Assembly (NCBI GenBank): GCA_903849645.1
Contig: CAINJJ010000017.1
Location: forward strand, 37,400 to 101,399
From: an uncultured Acidobacteriaceae bacterium
GTDB lineage: Bacteria > Acidobacteriota > Terriglobia > Terriglobales > Acidobacteriaceae
DNA length: 64,000 nucleotides
Reading direction: 5' to 3'
The notes under the pieces are model-generated. The model was not told the DNA's origin and searched no databases. It saw nothing but the letters and a program-made list of their open reading frames with translations. Positions 48,992-57,320 of this stretch are shown in pieces. A program made the position numbers and the translations under genes. Within the stretch, counting starts at the first letter, position 1, and every line of letters begins with the position of its first letter.

Positions 48992-50755
48992 TCAGGATGC
49001 GCAGGGCTCAATCCCCGCGATCTCGATCTCCAGCCCGCCAAACTCCGGATGGTCGTTCTCCCGGATGCGATAGGCCACGTCGATGCGGCTGCCCTGCCTG
49101 AGTCCCAGCGCCGCCACCCGCGCCGCCAGGTTCCAGCCCACCGCCTTCACGCTGCCGCTTGACCCCGGCCGCGGCTGCGGTTGCGTCGACTCCTGCGCCA
49201 GCTCCAGCCGCACGTGCCGCTCCTTCATCGTCCGTGGCTGCGCCAGCAGCCGTACCGCGCGCGCCACAAACACCGGTTCCGGATTCCCATGACCAAACGG
49301 CTCCAGCTTGTGCAGCCAGCCGGCCAGCACCGGCGTAATCCGGTCCAGCGCCAGCTCCGCATGAATGCGCAGCACGTGCTCCGGCTCCCGGTCCGCCAGC
49401 TTCTCCGCCGCATACATCCGCAGCCGCCGTTTCAGCTCCGGCAGCGCATCGGCCGGCAGTGCAAATCCCACCGCAAACGCATGGCCACCGAACCGCGTAA
49501 ACAGGTCCGCGCAGCCCTCAATCGCATCCAGCAGTTGAAACCCCTCGACCGACCGCCCCGACCCGTAGGCTACGCCGTCTTCCACGCTCACCACAATGGC
49601 CGGCCTGGCCGTCCGCTCCACCACGCGGGACGCCAGAATCCCAATCACCCCGCGGTGCCATCCGTCGCCGTCCACCACCAGCAGCCGGTCCTCGGCCAGC
49701 TCCGGGTCCGCGGCAAGCCGCGTCTCAATCGCCGCCAGCGCCGTGGCCTCCGTGGTGCGCCTCTCCTGGTTCAGCCGTTCCAGCTTGGCCGCCAGCTCCG
49801 CCGCCCGCGCCGGGTCCCGCGTCGTAAACAGCTCAATCACCTCTGACGCCACATCCATCCTGCCCGCCGCGTTGATCCGCGGGCCCAGCCGGAACCCCAC
49901 ATCAAAGGCCGTAATCGCTTTCGCCGCCGGGTCCAGCGCCGCCACCGCAAACAGCGCCCGCAGCCCCGCCCCGGCCGGCGCGCGCAACTCCCGCAACCCC
50001 AGCGCCGCAATCACCCGGTTCTCGCCCTTCAGCGGCACCGCGTCGGCAATGGTGGCAATCGCCGCCATCTTCAGAAAGCTGGGCAGCGTCTTGGTGCGCG
50101 TCCGCTCCCGGTCGCGCCGCTCCAGCACCGCCTGCCCCAGCTTCAGGGCGATGGCCGCCCCGCACAAGAACTTCTCCGGGTAGCCGCACTCTCTCTGATT
50201 GGGATTCAGAATCGCCAGCGCATCTGGCACCGCATCGCCCGCTTCCAGCAGGTGATGGTCCGTGATGATCAGGTCCAGGCCCAGCCGCCGCGCCGTATCG
50301 GCCTCGGCAAAGGCCCGCATCCCGGTGTCCACCGTAATCACCAGCCGCACGCCCTCGGCGCATGCCGTCTCCAGCACGCTCGACTGCAGCCCGTAGCCCT
50401 CCAGCAGCCGGTGCGGCACGTGGAACCGCGCCACGCCCCCCAGCATCTCGATTGCCGTCTTCAGCAGCACCACGGCCGTCGTGCCGTCCACGTCGTAGTC
50501 GCCATACAGCAGCACCGGCTCGCGCAGGGCAATGGCCCGCTCCAGCCGCTCCACCGCCGCGGTCATGCCGTGCATCAAGAATGGATCGTGAAGCTGCGAC
50601 GCCTCGGGGTTGAGGAACGCGCTTGCCTCGGCTGCCTGCCGGATGCCCCGCGCCGTCAGCAGCTCCGCCAGAACGAGGGGCAGCCGCGCTTCCCGCGCCA
50701 GCTCGGAGGCTTCAGCCGGATGGGCATCCCCCAGCAGCCAGCGCTGGCCGGGCAT
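48992..50755 (-). CDS. recJ: Single-stranded-DNA-specific exonuclease RecJ
   Basis: About 587 residues if the ATG at 50755 (MPGQRWLLGDAHP) is used; a TTG at 50815 would add 20 residues, and neither start has a strong ribosome site. The DHH phosphoesterase motifs are intact: YGDYDVDGTTA, VITVDTGMRAFAEAD and IITDHHLLEAGDAVP. DHHA1 and OB regions follow, with FGGHAFAVGFALP and FGHGNPEPVFVARAV. It degrades single-stranded DNA 5' to 3' in recombination and mismatch repair. It follows, and may be co-transcribed with, a small acidic protein gene. Confidence 0.95.
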   Translation of the reverse strand: MPGQRWLLGDAHPAEASELAREARLPLVLAELLTARGIRQAAEASAFLNPEASQLHDPFLMHGMTAAVERLERAIALREPVLLYGDYDVDGTTAVVLLKTAIEMLGGVARFHVPHRLLEGYGLQSSVLETACAEGVRLVITVDTGMRAFAEADTARRLGLDLIITDHHLLEAGDAVPDALAILNPNQRECGYPEKFLCGAAIALKLGQAVLERRDRERTRTKTLPSFLKMAAIATIADAVPLKGENRVIAALGLRELRAPAGAGLRALFAVAALDPAAKAITAFDVGFRLGPRINAAGRMDVASEVIELFTTRDPARAAELAAKLERLNQERRTTEATALAAIETRLAADPELAEDRLLVVDGDGWHRGVIGILASRVVERTARPAIVVSVEDGVAYGSGRSVEGFQLLDAIEGCADLFTRFGGHAFAVGFALPADALPELKRRLRMYAAEKLADREPEHVLRIHAELALDRITPVLAGWLHKLEPFGHGNPEPVFVARAVRLLAQPRTMKERHVRLELAQESTQPQPRPGSSGSVKAVGWNLAARVAALGLRQGSRIDVAYRIRENDHPEFGGLEIEIAGIEPCAS

Positions 50756-50820
50756 GCTCCGCGGGGGAGCCGCGGAAGAAGCCGGGCCGTTGCCGTCAGC
50801 GCCTGCCGCCGTCAACTGGC

Positions 50821-51309
50821 TTACTCGTCTTCTTCGTCGTGCTCGTGGTCGTGATCGTGGTCTTCAATCACGATGTCCTGGAAGCTCTCAATGTCTTCCA
50901 GCAGCGTCTGGAACCGCTCGTACCACTCTGTTGTGGTTTCATGAATGAACGCCAGGCCCTGGTACACAAACCCCAGTTGAATGTAGCCCACCATGCCCGC
51001 GTACTTGCGCAGCCATTGGGCCTCCACCAGCTCGGTGGCTTCCTCGTCGGGGAAGTTCATCTCGCCGGCTTCTTCAATCAGCGCGTCCAGTTCCTCGCGC
51101 TCCAGCGCCATCTCGCTGAAGGTCACAAAAGGAGCGCCAACGTGCTTGGCCATCTCCACAAAGTCCTTCCATGCGTCCGGGTTGTCCTGGCTCTCCCACA
51201 CAATGGAGGGAATGTCCTCGGTGACGTACCCAGGCAGGCGTTTCAGTCCGTGACCCTCAATGAAGGCCACCATGTCGTCTTTCAGCGGAAGAAGGTTGTC
51301 GTTGCTCAT
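50821..51309 (-). CDS. Conserved acidic protein with His/Asp-rich C-terminal tail, function unknown
   Basis: 162 residues from ATG 51309. The body is acidic and helical (DAWKDFVEMAKHVGAPFVTF, EREELDALIEEAGEMNFPDE). The last 14 residues are EDHDHDHEHDEEDE, a run that could bind divalent metal ions. I recognise no domain. It is directly upstream of recJ with 65 bases between, so it may belong to the same transcript. It lacks a signal peptide. Confidence 0.65.
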   Translation of the reverse strand: MSNDNLLPLKDDMVAFIEGHGLKRLPGYVTEDIPSIVWESQDNPDAWKDFVEMAKHVGAPFVTFSEMALEREELDALIEEAGEMNFPDEEATELVEAQWLRKYAGMVGYIQLGFVYQGLAFIHETTTEWYERFQTLLEDIESFQDIVIEDHDHDHEHDEEDE

Positions 51310-51425
51310 AGTCAAGCTACTATTCTCGCAGATGCGCCCGGCCCGCGAATCCGCCCTTGTGGAAACTTCGCCCCCGCGCCCCCAGGCTATAGTCTGGAAT
51401 CATCCCGCATCCGGAGGAACCTCGC

Positions 51426-51776
51426 TTGCCCGCATTCGAGCGCCACGTCTTTGTCTGCACCAACACGCGCGCGGCCGACGCGCCCCGCCGCTCCTGCACC
51501 GCCGACGGCAAAAGCGACCTGCACACCCGCCTCCAGCAGCTCACCCGCGCCGCCGGTCTCGGCGAGCGCGTCCGCATCAACAAGTCCGGCTGCCTTGACC
51601 AGTGCGAACACGGACCCGTCGTCGTGGTCTATCCCGAGGCCGTCTGGTATGGCAATGTGCAGCCCGCCGACGCGCAGGCCATCGTCGAGGAGCACCTGTT
51701 GCAAGGCCGCCCCATCCAGCGCCTCCGCCTCGCCGATGACTGCCTCAACACCAAAACCTGCCCCCACCGCGACTGA
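51426..51776 (+). CDS. Thioredoxin-like [2Fe-2S] ferredoxin
   Basis: 116 residues from TTG 51426, with GGAGGAACC upstream. The sequence FVCTNTRAADAPRRSCTADG and SGCLDQCEHGPVVVVYPEAVWYGN match the NuoE-like or Aquifex-type thioredoxin-like ferredoxins, which bind a 2Fe-2S cluster through four Cys (C11, C24, C56 and C60 by position). A later Cys pair is at the C-terminus (DDCLNTKTCPHRD). It is a small electron carrier, partner unknown. It is divergent from the acidic protein gene. Confidence 0.83.
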   Translation: MPAFERHVFVCTNTRAADAPRRSCTADGKSDLHTRLQQLTRAAGLGERVRINKSGCLDQCEHGPVVVVYPEAVWYGNVQPADAQAIVEEHLLQGRPIQRLRLADDCLNTKTCPHRD

Positions 51777-51886
51777 GCGCCATCCACCAGCCACAGCCCC
51801 TGAAAGCTCACAAACAGTCAATCGATGAGGTGCTGACTCCCACAGAACCGGCAACACGCGAAGGAATGTCTGAATCAGTCGATGTC

Positions 51887-51926
51887 TTGAAAGGGCACGA
51901 CTTTAGCTAAGGCCGAGCCCTTTCAA
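51887..51926. repeat. 10-bp inverted repeat enclosing a GGGCACGAC word
   Basis: TTGAAAGGGC (51887-51896) is the exact reverse complement of GCCCTTTCAA (51917-51926), with a 20-base loop containing ACGACTTTAGCTAAGGCCGA. The words match other members of the dispersed intergenic family. It could form a hairpin downstream of the ferredoxin gene. Confidence 0.65.
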
Positions 51927-51981
51927 AACATGACTTTTGCCACAGGCTGTTCAGTCCCTGAGTCCCGCGTCCCCAGAGCCC

Positions 51982-52653
51982 TTACTCCGCGTGGAACACC
52001 ACGTCAAACAGCAGCAGGCTGGTGGTCGTGAAGATGATGTCGTAGCCCGCCAGCAGCTTGATCCACAGCGCCGGGTCGCTGTCGCCCGTCAGAATCGACG
52101 TCGTCGCCAGCACCATCGCCAGCAGCGCCGGCATGAAGATGGGAAACAGGATCAGCGGCAGCAGCAGTTCCCGGTTCCGGCTGCGAATCGAGAGCGCCGC
52201 AAAGAACGTTCCATTGGCCACCAGAGCCCATGTGCCCAGAGGCAGCACCAGCGCCAACTGCCACGCCTGCCCTTCCACGCGCAGGTTATAGAACACCAGG
52301 AACACCGGCGCCAGCAGCAGTTGCACGATCGATACAAACAGAAAATTCGCCAGCACCTTGGCCAGGAAAAGCTCCGCGCCCGAGGTTGGCGCCATCCTCT
52401 GCGCGTCCAGCACCTGGTGCCTTATCTCCCGCGCCCACGCCTGGTTCAGCGCGCTCACCGAGGCAAACATGGTGGCCACGCACAGTACGCCGCCGGCAAT
52501 CTCCCGTGAAAACGCCCCGCGCGGATCAAACGCCAGCGAGAACAGCACCACCACCAGCAGCGCGAAGAACAGCATGGAGTTGATGGCCTCGCGCGAGCGC
52601 CACTCAATGCGCAGATCCTTCACCAGGTGCGTCCACAGCGCGCGCGGCATCAT
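51982..52653 (-). CDS. ccmB: Haem exporter membrane subunit CcmB
   Basis: 223 residues with six hydrophobic helices, N-terminus MPRALWTHLVKDLRIEWRSREAINSMLFF typical of CcmB, then FDPRGAFSREIAGGVL and ALNQAWAREIRHQVLDAQRM. Together with CcmA it forms the ABC unit that powers release of haem-loaded CcmE. The start overlaps ybaK by four bases (ATGA). It is the last gene of the ccmE-ccmA-ybaK-ccmB set; ccmC, ccmD, ccmF and ccmH are not in the window. Confidence 0.9.
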   Translation of the reverse strand: MMPRALWTHLVKDLRIEWRSREAINSMLFFALLVVVLFSLAFDPRGAFSREIAGGVLCVATMFASVSALNQAWAREIRHQVLDAQRMAPTSGAELFLAKVLANFLFVSIVQLLLAPVFLVFYNLRVEGQAWQLALVLPLGTWALVANGTFFAALSIRSRNRELLLPLILFPIFMPALLAMVLATTSILTGDSDPALWIKLLAGYDIIFTTTSLLLFDVVFHAE

Positions 52654-53159
52654 GCGCTTCCCCCGCCGCGCACGGCGTCCTTGGTCAGGTCGGCCGTCTG
52701 CACCTCCACCTCCAGCGCCTGCGCGGCCCGGAAGTAGTCCTGCGGCGAAAGGATCATCTGCGTTCCCCTGGCCCCTGCCGAAACGCTGATCCTGTCAAAC
52801 AGCACAGCCGTCTCGTCGATGTAAACCGGGTAGGGCTTGCGCGCCCCAAAGAGCGTGACCCCGCCGCGAATGTAGCCCGTCAGCGGCTGCACGTCCTTGA
52901 GCGGCGCCATCTCCAGCTTGCGGAGCCCCGAGGCCCGCGCCAGCTTCTTCAGGTCCAGCTCCGCGTCCCCCGGAATGACCGCGAACCGGTAGACGTTCGC
53001 CCCCCCCGTCACCAGCAGCGTCTTGAACACCTGTTCCGCCGGCATCCCGATCTTCTTCGCCACCGTGATCGCCGAGAGGTCCTCGGGGTCCACCTCATAC
53101 TCGCGCAGCTCGAACTCGATGCCGAGGGACTCCAGAAAGCGTGTGCCGTTGGTCTTCAT
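52650..53159 (-). CDS. ybaK: Cys-tRNA(Pro)/aminoacyl-tRNA deacylase, YbaK/EbsC family
   Basis: 169 residues. YbaK fold: FKTLLVTGGANVYRFAVIPG contains the conserved Lys of the deacylase, followed by LDLKKLARASGLRKLEMA, TGYIRGGVTLFGARKPYPVY and ISVSAGARGTQMILSP. It hydrolyses mischarged Cys-tRNA(Pro) to prevent mistranslation. It overlaps ccmA by four bases at its start and ccmB by four bases at its end, so it is translationally embedded in a cytochrome c maturation operon. That is an odd location for this gene. Confidence 0.9.
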   Translation of the reverse strand: MKTNGTRFLESLGIEFELREYEVDPEDLSAITVAKKIGMPAEQVFKTLLVTGGANVYRFAVIPGDAELDLKKLARASGLRKLEMAPLKDVQPLTGYIRGGVTLFGARKPYPVYIDETAVLFDRISVSAGARGTQMILSPQDYFRAAQALEVEVQTADLTKDAVRGGGSA

Positions 53160-53824
53160 AGCGTTGGGCTCCCTGGCTCAAACGATGCGACGCGTCCGCC
53201 CTTCAGCGCCAGCACCCAATCGGCGATGGGCGCGGCGTGCTCGCGCTGGTGGGTGGTCAGGATGATGGTGCGGTTGCCCTGCCGGAACCCGGCCAGCAGC
53301 TCCACCATCTGGCTCACCGACTCCACATCCATGTTGGAGAAGGGCTCGTCCAGCAGCAGCAGCTCCGGCGCCGGCAGCAGTACGCGCGCCAGCGAGGTCC
53401 GCTGCCGCATCCCCTGCGAATACTGGCCCAGCGGCCGCGAAAGCTCGGGGTCCAGCCCCACCTGCCGCAGCGCCTCCGCCGGGCTCAGGCACGGCCGTCC
53501 CGGATAGAGGCTGGCAAAGTAGCGCAGATTCTCCTGCCCCGTGAGCTCGTCATAGAGCATGGGCGCATGGCTCATGTAGCCAATGCGGTCGCGCGCGTCA
53601 TGCGGCTCCATGCCGAAGACACGCACCGTCCCGTGGCTCGGCCGCAGCAGCCCGGCCAGAATCCGCAGCAGGGTGGACTTGCCCGCGCCGTTCTCGCCAA
53701 TCAGCACATAACAGCGCCCCAGCTCCAGCTCCACTGAAACCTGGCGCAGGGCCGCGAAGGAGCCAAACAGCTTGGAGACTTGGTCGAGCCGGGCGCACTT
53801 GCCCCCAGGAGCGGTATCTGTCAT
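53156..53824 (-). CDS. ccmA: ABC transporter ATP-binding protein, CcmA-like
   Basis: 222 residues from ATG 53824. Walker A is GENGAGKSTLLRILAGLL, signature YSQGMRQRTSLARVLL, Walker B LLLLDEPFSNMD and an H-loop TTHQRE. The start was chosen because the upstream extension is low-complexity Arg-rich sequence in the wrong composition. Its position between ccmE and ccmB supports the haem-exporter role, powering CcmE release from CcmC. It is coupled to ybaK by a four-base overlap. Confidence 0.88.
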   Translation of the reverse strand: MTDTAPGGKCARLDQVSKLFGSFAALRQVSVELELGRCYVLIGENGAGKSTLLRILAGLLRPSHGTVRVFGMEPHDARDRIGYMSHAPMLYDELTGQENLRYFASLYPGRPCLSPAEALRQVGLDPELSRPLGQYSQGMRQRTSLARVLLPAPELLLLDEPFSNMDVESVSQMVELLAGFRQGNRTIILTTHQREHAAPIADWVLALKGGRVASFEPGSPTL

Positions 53825-53828
53825 TCGG

Positions 53829-54365
53829 TCAGTTTGCTGCCGGGGCTTGAGCAGCGGGGCGTGCCGCCGGCGTTTCCACCGCGGCGCGCGGATTCGTCGT
53901 GGACGGCGCGGCGGGCGCGGCTCCCGGCTGCGTCGAGCCAGGCTGAGCCGGCGCATACTTGCTGGCGCACTTGGCCTGCAGCACGTTGGCGTGCAAAACC
54001 CCGTCGCGGCCCAGCGTACCCATGGCCAGCGCCATCGAGTCGTCCTTGAACGTATCCGGCGGCGGCTCTCCGCCCTTGTAGTTCACACGCAGGGTCCGGC
54101 CCGTCCCCGCCTTTGGCGAGTGGCTCTCGAACTCGTTCAAAACAAACGTCACATGGGTCCCGCTCTGCTCAATCGACCCCGGCTGCACAAAGCCCTCCAC
54201 ACGCAGTTGCGCGTGGTAGGCCTTGTCGCCCATGCCGCCCAGCTCCGCGATGGTGACGTAATAGCTCTTGTTGGCTCCATACCCGGAGAAGGCGAGCCAG
54301 CCGATGGTGCCCACGATAATGGCAGCCGCAATGCCGATGCGTATCGAATTAGGGGAGATTTTCAT
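53829..54365 (-). CDS. ccmE: Cytochrome c maturation haem chaperone CcmE, CxxxY variant
   Basis: 178 residues from ATG 54365. One N-terminal helix (IGIAAAIIVGTIGWLAF) anchors an OB fold: YYVTIAELGGMG, LRVEGFVQPGSI, VTFVLNEFESHSP, LRVNYKGGEPPPDTFKD. In classical CcmE haem attaches to a His near the end of the fold. Here the corresponding segment is LQAKCASKY (C133, Y137), the CxxxY form known from some Desulfovibrio and archaeal CcmE proteins. The last 40 residues are Pro/Ala-rich. It is the first gene of the ccm operon. Confidence 0.88.
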   Translation of the reverse strand: MKISPNSIRIGIAAAIIVGTIGWLAFSGYGANKSYYVTIAELGGMGDKAYHAQLRVEGFVQPGSIEQSGTHVTFVLNEFESHSPKAGTGRTLRVNYKGGEPPPDTFKDDSMALAMGTLGRDGVLHANVLQAKCASKYAPAQPGSTQPGAAPAAPSTTNPRAAVETPAARPAAQAPAAN

Positions 54366-54540
54366 GTCAGCTCTAACGATACGAGCCGGGGAGTGCCCGG
54401 TCAACCACACAATGAGGGAGGAGCGGAAAACATCCGCGATTCGGGAATTTCAATTGCCAACCAGAAGGGGCCAACCGCCAATTTCCGAAGCCTGGTAATG
54501 CAGTTGTCGCTCGTCCTGTGGGAGGGAGCAGGGGGCTTCA

Positions 54541-54689
54541 CAGGCTGCGGAATAACCCCTGGACGCCTTGCCTTGGAACAAGGGCACGGCTTTAGCCGGG
54601 CCGCAAGTGCCCCAAAGTTGATGTGGGCTTTAGCCCCTGCCACACTCTGAGTGAATTGAAACTCAAGACGGGCCCTTTTCCGCAGCCTG
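54541..54689. repeat. 149-bp element bounded by 12-bp perfect inverted repeats
   Basis: CAGGCTGCGGAA (54541-54552) and TTCCGCAGCCTG (54678-54689) are exact reverse complements. Between them lie the family words GGAACAAGGGCACGGCTTTA and GTGGGCTTTAGCCCCTG. It looks like a small structured intergenic repeat, possibly a mobilisable (MITE/REP-like) unit, though no flanking target duplication is evident. Confidence 0.65.
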
Positions 54690-54717
54690 TTCCGCCCCTG
54701 AAAGCTAGTTTAATAGC

Positions 54718-54734
54718 CAGGGCCTTCAGGCCCG
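54718..54734. repeat. Copy of the CAGGGCCTTCAGGCCCG palindromic repeat
   Basis: Identical over 17 bases to 48929-48945. GGGCCT pairs with AGGCCC across TC. Both copies are followed by a short similar tail (GTATCCAGGC here, GATCAGGC there), supporting common origin. Confidence 0.8.
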
Positions 54735-54769
54735 TATCCAGGCAATTCGCAACAGATGCGAGGGCGGAC

Positions 54770-54868
54770 CTAGGCGTCGTCGTCCTTTTCAGCTCTGGGC
54801 AGTGAAGCCAGAACCGCCGGACACAACACCATCAAAAGGAAAACAATCACAATCAAAACGTCGTGCAC
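54770..54868 (-). CDS. Probable 32-residue single-span membrane protein
   Basis: GTG start at 54868, with AAGGAG eight bases upstream, a better ribosome site than most genes here. The peptide is one hydrophobic helix (HDVLIVIVFLLMVLCPAVLA) followed by SLPRAEKDDDA with a charged tail, stop TAG. It is too short for family recognition. The ribosome site and composition support translation; the neighbours give no clue to function. The nearest same-strand genes are the GCPII-like peptidase upstream of it and ccmE downstream. Confidence 0.5.
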   Translation of the reverse strand: MHDVLIVIVFLLMVLCPAVLASLPRAEKDDDA

Positions 54869-55045
54869 TGGCCGGACTCCTTCACAAAACGCCCGAATCC
54901 AGAGTTGAGGCTCGTGCGCGCTCGCCCGGCTTTTGCCGGCAAACCCTGCCCGATGGCCCATTCCAAGGCGGTGTTGTGTAGTAACACTCTAAATCGCAAC
55001 TCAAAGAAACTGCAAAGATTTGCACTCAGCAGTGGAAATCATTTT

Positions 55046-57184
55046 CTACTCTGCCGACTCCAGCGTCCCCGCCGCCCGCTCCAGCGCCTGCGCCAGCACG
55101 GCCAGTTGCCGCGCCGCCCGCGCTGCATCCCTCGCGTCCAGCGCCTCGTTCACCCCCGGAATCACCACCGCCGCATAGCCCGTGAACTCACCCGGCGCAT
55201 AGATCGTGTGCCGGTACCAGGGCCGGTTCGGCAGCCCCGCCTCCGTCAGCAGATCAGTCTCCGCCTGCCGCAAAGCCCGATTGAGCCTCTTCCCATCGCC
55301 CGTCGGCGACCCCTGCAGCCCGTGCGCACGCTCAGCAGAAGCCGCAAACCGCGCCGCCGCCGCCTGCGCAGGCCCGAAATCAAGCGTCAGCCCCTGGTCG
55401 GCCGCCTTGCGCTTCGCCGCTTCGATATAGGAAGAGATCGCGCTTGCATACGCTCCATAGTCGTAGGGCAGCACGTCCGCGTCCGCCATGCGCAGCGCCT
55501 CCAGCCCAAACACCCGCGCCATCTGCTGCAGATACACAAAATGCGGGTCCGCGTTCAGCGTGAACCACGCATAGTTGTCAAACACCGAGTGATACACCCC
55601 ATACGGCCCGCCCGAGCCAATGTCCGTCGAGGGCACGCCTGCGTGTTGCAGGAACGGCGTAAAGTCCGACCCCGACCCCAGATCGCCCACATGCACCTCT
55701 TCACCCGGCGTGGGCGGCGCATTCGAGCCACGGTGCTCGTCCTCTCCCGCGTGCCTGATCCGCCACTGCTGGTAAACGGTGCCCCCCAGCGGGCTGGCAA
55801 CCGATTTTGTGAGTTCCTTTACAAACTGCTTCAGGGAGGGCACCGCCGCCGCTGAGAAATCCGGACCCGCCACAGCAACGTCGGTGTTGAAGTAGGCAAC
55901 CGCGTGGTCCAGCGCCTTGCCCCGCTGCTCCACCCACTCGGTGGAGCCAATCAGCCCCTCTTCCTCCGCGTCCCAGCTTCCAAAGACGATGGTCCGCTTG
56001 GGACGCCATCCGTGGTGAATCAGTTCGCCGATGCCATGCACCGTCTCCAGCATCGCCGCCGTACCGCTCGACGGGTCCACCGCGCCATAAACCCACGCGT
56101 CGCGGTGATTGCCCGCCACCACCCACTCGTCAGGCAGCTCCGTCCCCTTGATGGTTCCAATCACGTCCCAGATGGTGCGCCTCTGGTAGTCCTGCTGCGA
56201 TACCAGATGCGCCTTCACCGCCCCCTGCCCCGCGGCCAGGCCCACGTGATACCGGAACCCCAGCGCCCCCTGCCAGCCCTTCGGCACCCCCGGCCCCTTC
56301 AGCGCCTGCAAGATCGGCGAAGCGTCGTGATAGCTGATGGGGATGGAGGGAATGTGGGGCTGGTTGCCCTCCGGCGAAATCCGCGCCGTGTCCGGCAGCT
56401 CCGGGGTCGAGGCCACACCGGGCGTCTCCGGGTCGCCGGGATACTTGAACAGGAACTGCACCGACCCCCGCTGCACTCCCGTCTCCGGACGCCACGGCCC
56501 GATGGGCCATGCGTCGCCCCTGTAGAAGCCGTCGTCCTCCGGGTCGGAGTAGATCAGCACCCCCGCCGCCCCCCGCTGCTCGGCGATATACACCTTCACC
56601 CCGCGAAAGTTTGACCCGTAGCGAACCAGCACAATCTTCCCGTGCAGGTCCACGTGCTGCGCGGCCAGTTGGTCAAAGTCCTCCAGCCGTCCGTAGTTGG
56701 CATAGACCACCTCGCCCGTCACATCTCCCGAGCCCGACGAGCCGTTGAACGGCGTCACCACCCGCGGGTCATTTTCAAAGGGGTCGCCCTCCACGTGCTC
56801 CCGCGTGGGACCGCTCATCACCAGCTTGCCGCCCCCGTCCCAGGCCTCCACCGTCACCACTTTGGGCTGGTTCAGCAGCACCCGGTAGGGCACAATCTCC
56901 GTCTCCAGGCCGGCGGCCCTGAACTTCTGCGCAACATACTCCGCCGTCTTGCGGTCCTCCGGCGTCGAGGCCAGGTGCGGCTCCGCCGTCAGCGTCTTCA
57001 GGTGCGCCCCGGCCAGTTTGGCGTCAGGAACCGCCAGGAACCGCTCCTCCACTTTGGACTGCTCCGCAAAGTCGCGATAGCCAAAGACAGCCGGCGCTGC
57101 GCTGCCCTGCGCCTGCAGCAGAGTAGGAAGCGGCGCAATCAGCGCCACAAAAGACAAAAGCAGGAATAGCTTGCGGATCATCAT
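55046..57184 (-). CDS. M28 metallopeptidase, glutamate carboxypeptidase II / transferrin-receptor-like
   Basis: 712 residues from ATG 57184. A signal peptide spans about residues 1-26 (ending PTLLQAQ). An inserted PA domain (GKIVLVRYGSNFRGVKV, GVLIYSDPEDDGFYRG) splits the peptidase fold. The co-catalytic zinc region includes WVVAGNHRDAWVYGAVDPSS (His and Asp), FGSWDAEEEGLIGSTEW (Glu pair) and VYHSVFDNYAWF near the end. The C-terminal dimerisation domain (about 585-700) is helical. Likely a periplasmic exopeptidase releasing Glu- or Asp-type residues; substrate preference is not predictable. Confidence 0.9.
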   Translation of the reverse strand: MMIRKLFLLLSFVALIAPLPTLLQAQGSAAPAVFGYRDFAEQSKVEERFLAVPDAKLAGAHLKTLTAEPHLASTPEDRKTAEYVAQKFRAAGLETEIVPYRVLLNQPKVVTVEAWDGGGKLVMSGPTREHVEGDPFENDPRVVTPFNGSSGSGDVTGEVVYANYGRLEDFDQLAAQHVDLHGKIVLVRYGSNFRGVKVYIAEQRGAAGVLIYSDPEDDGFYRGDAWPIGPWRPETGVQRGSVQFLFKYPGDPETPGVASTPELPDTARISPEGNQPHIPSIPISYHDASPILQALKGPGVPKGWQGALGFRYHVGLAAGQGAVKAHLVSQQDYQRRTIWDVIGTIKGTELPDEWVVAGNHRDAWVYGAVDPSSGTAAMLETVHGIGELIHHGWRPKRTIVFGSWDAEEEGLIGSTEWVEQRGKALDHAVAYFNTDVAVAGPDFSAAAVPSLKQFVKELTKSVASPLGGTVYQQWRIRHAGEDEHRGSNAPPTPGEEVHVGDLGSGSDFTPFLQHAGVPSTDIGSGGPYGVYHSVFDNYAWFTLNADPHFVYLQQMARVFGLEALRMADADVLPYDYGAYASAISSYIEAAKRKAADQGLTLDFGPAQAAAARFAASAERAHGLQGSPTGDGKRLNRALRQAETDLLTEAGLPNRPWYRHTIYAPGEFTGYAAVVIPGVNEALDARDAARAARQLAVLAQALERAAGTLESAE

Positions 57185-57320
57185 GGACAGAACCCTTTTT
57201 GTGCTGAGATGCGTTGCGGGATAGTCGCAAACTCGCTGCGTTGGGCCGCAGCCGGAGTTCGCAATATGGCCCAGCTTACACTAGGAGCAGAGGCCGTCCC
57301 CACTGACCCAGGCGCCAAAC

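Larger units (their letters stand above)
54366..55045. other. 680-base spacer with intergenic repeats and one probable small ORF
   Basis: Apart from the 32-codon ORF at 54770-54868 I see no gene. The left half holds the 149-base repeat element (54541-54689) and a further palindrome at 54718-54734. The right part is AT-richer and probably carries the 3' end signals of the GCPII-like peptidase gene (54962-55045). Confidence 0.6.

Noticed and set aside
54366..55045. CRISPR array
   Set aside because: The repeats are palindromic, few and irregularly spaced with no uniform spacers.
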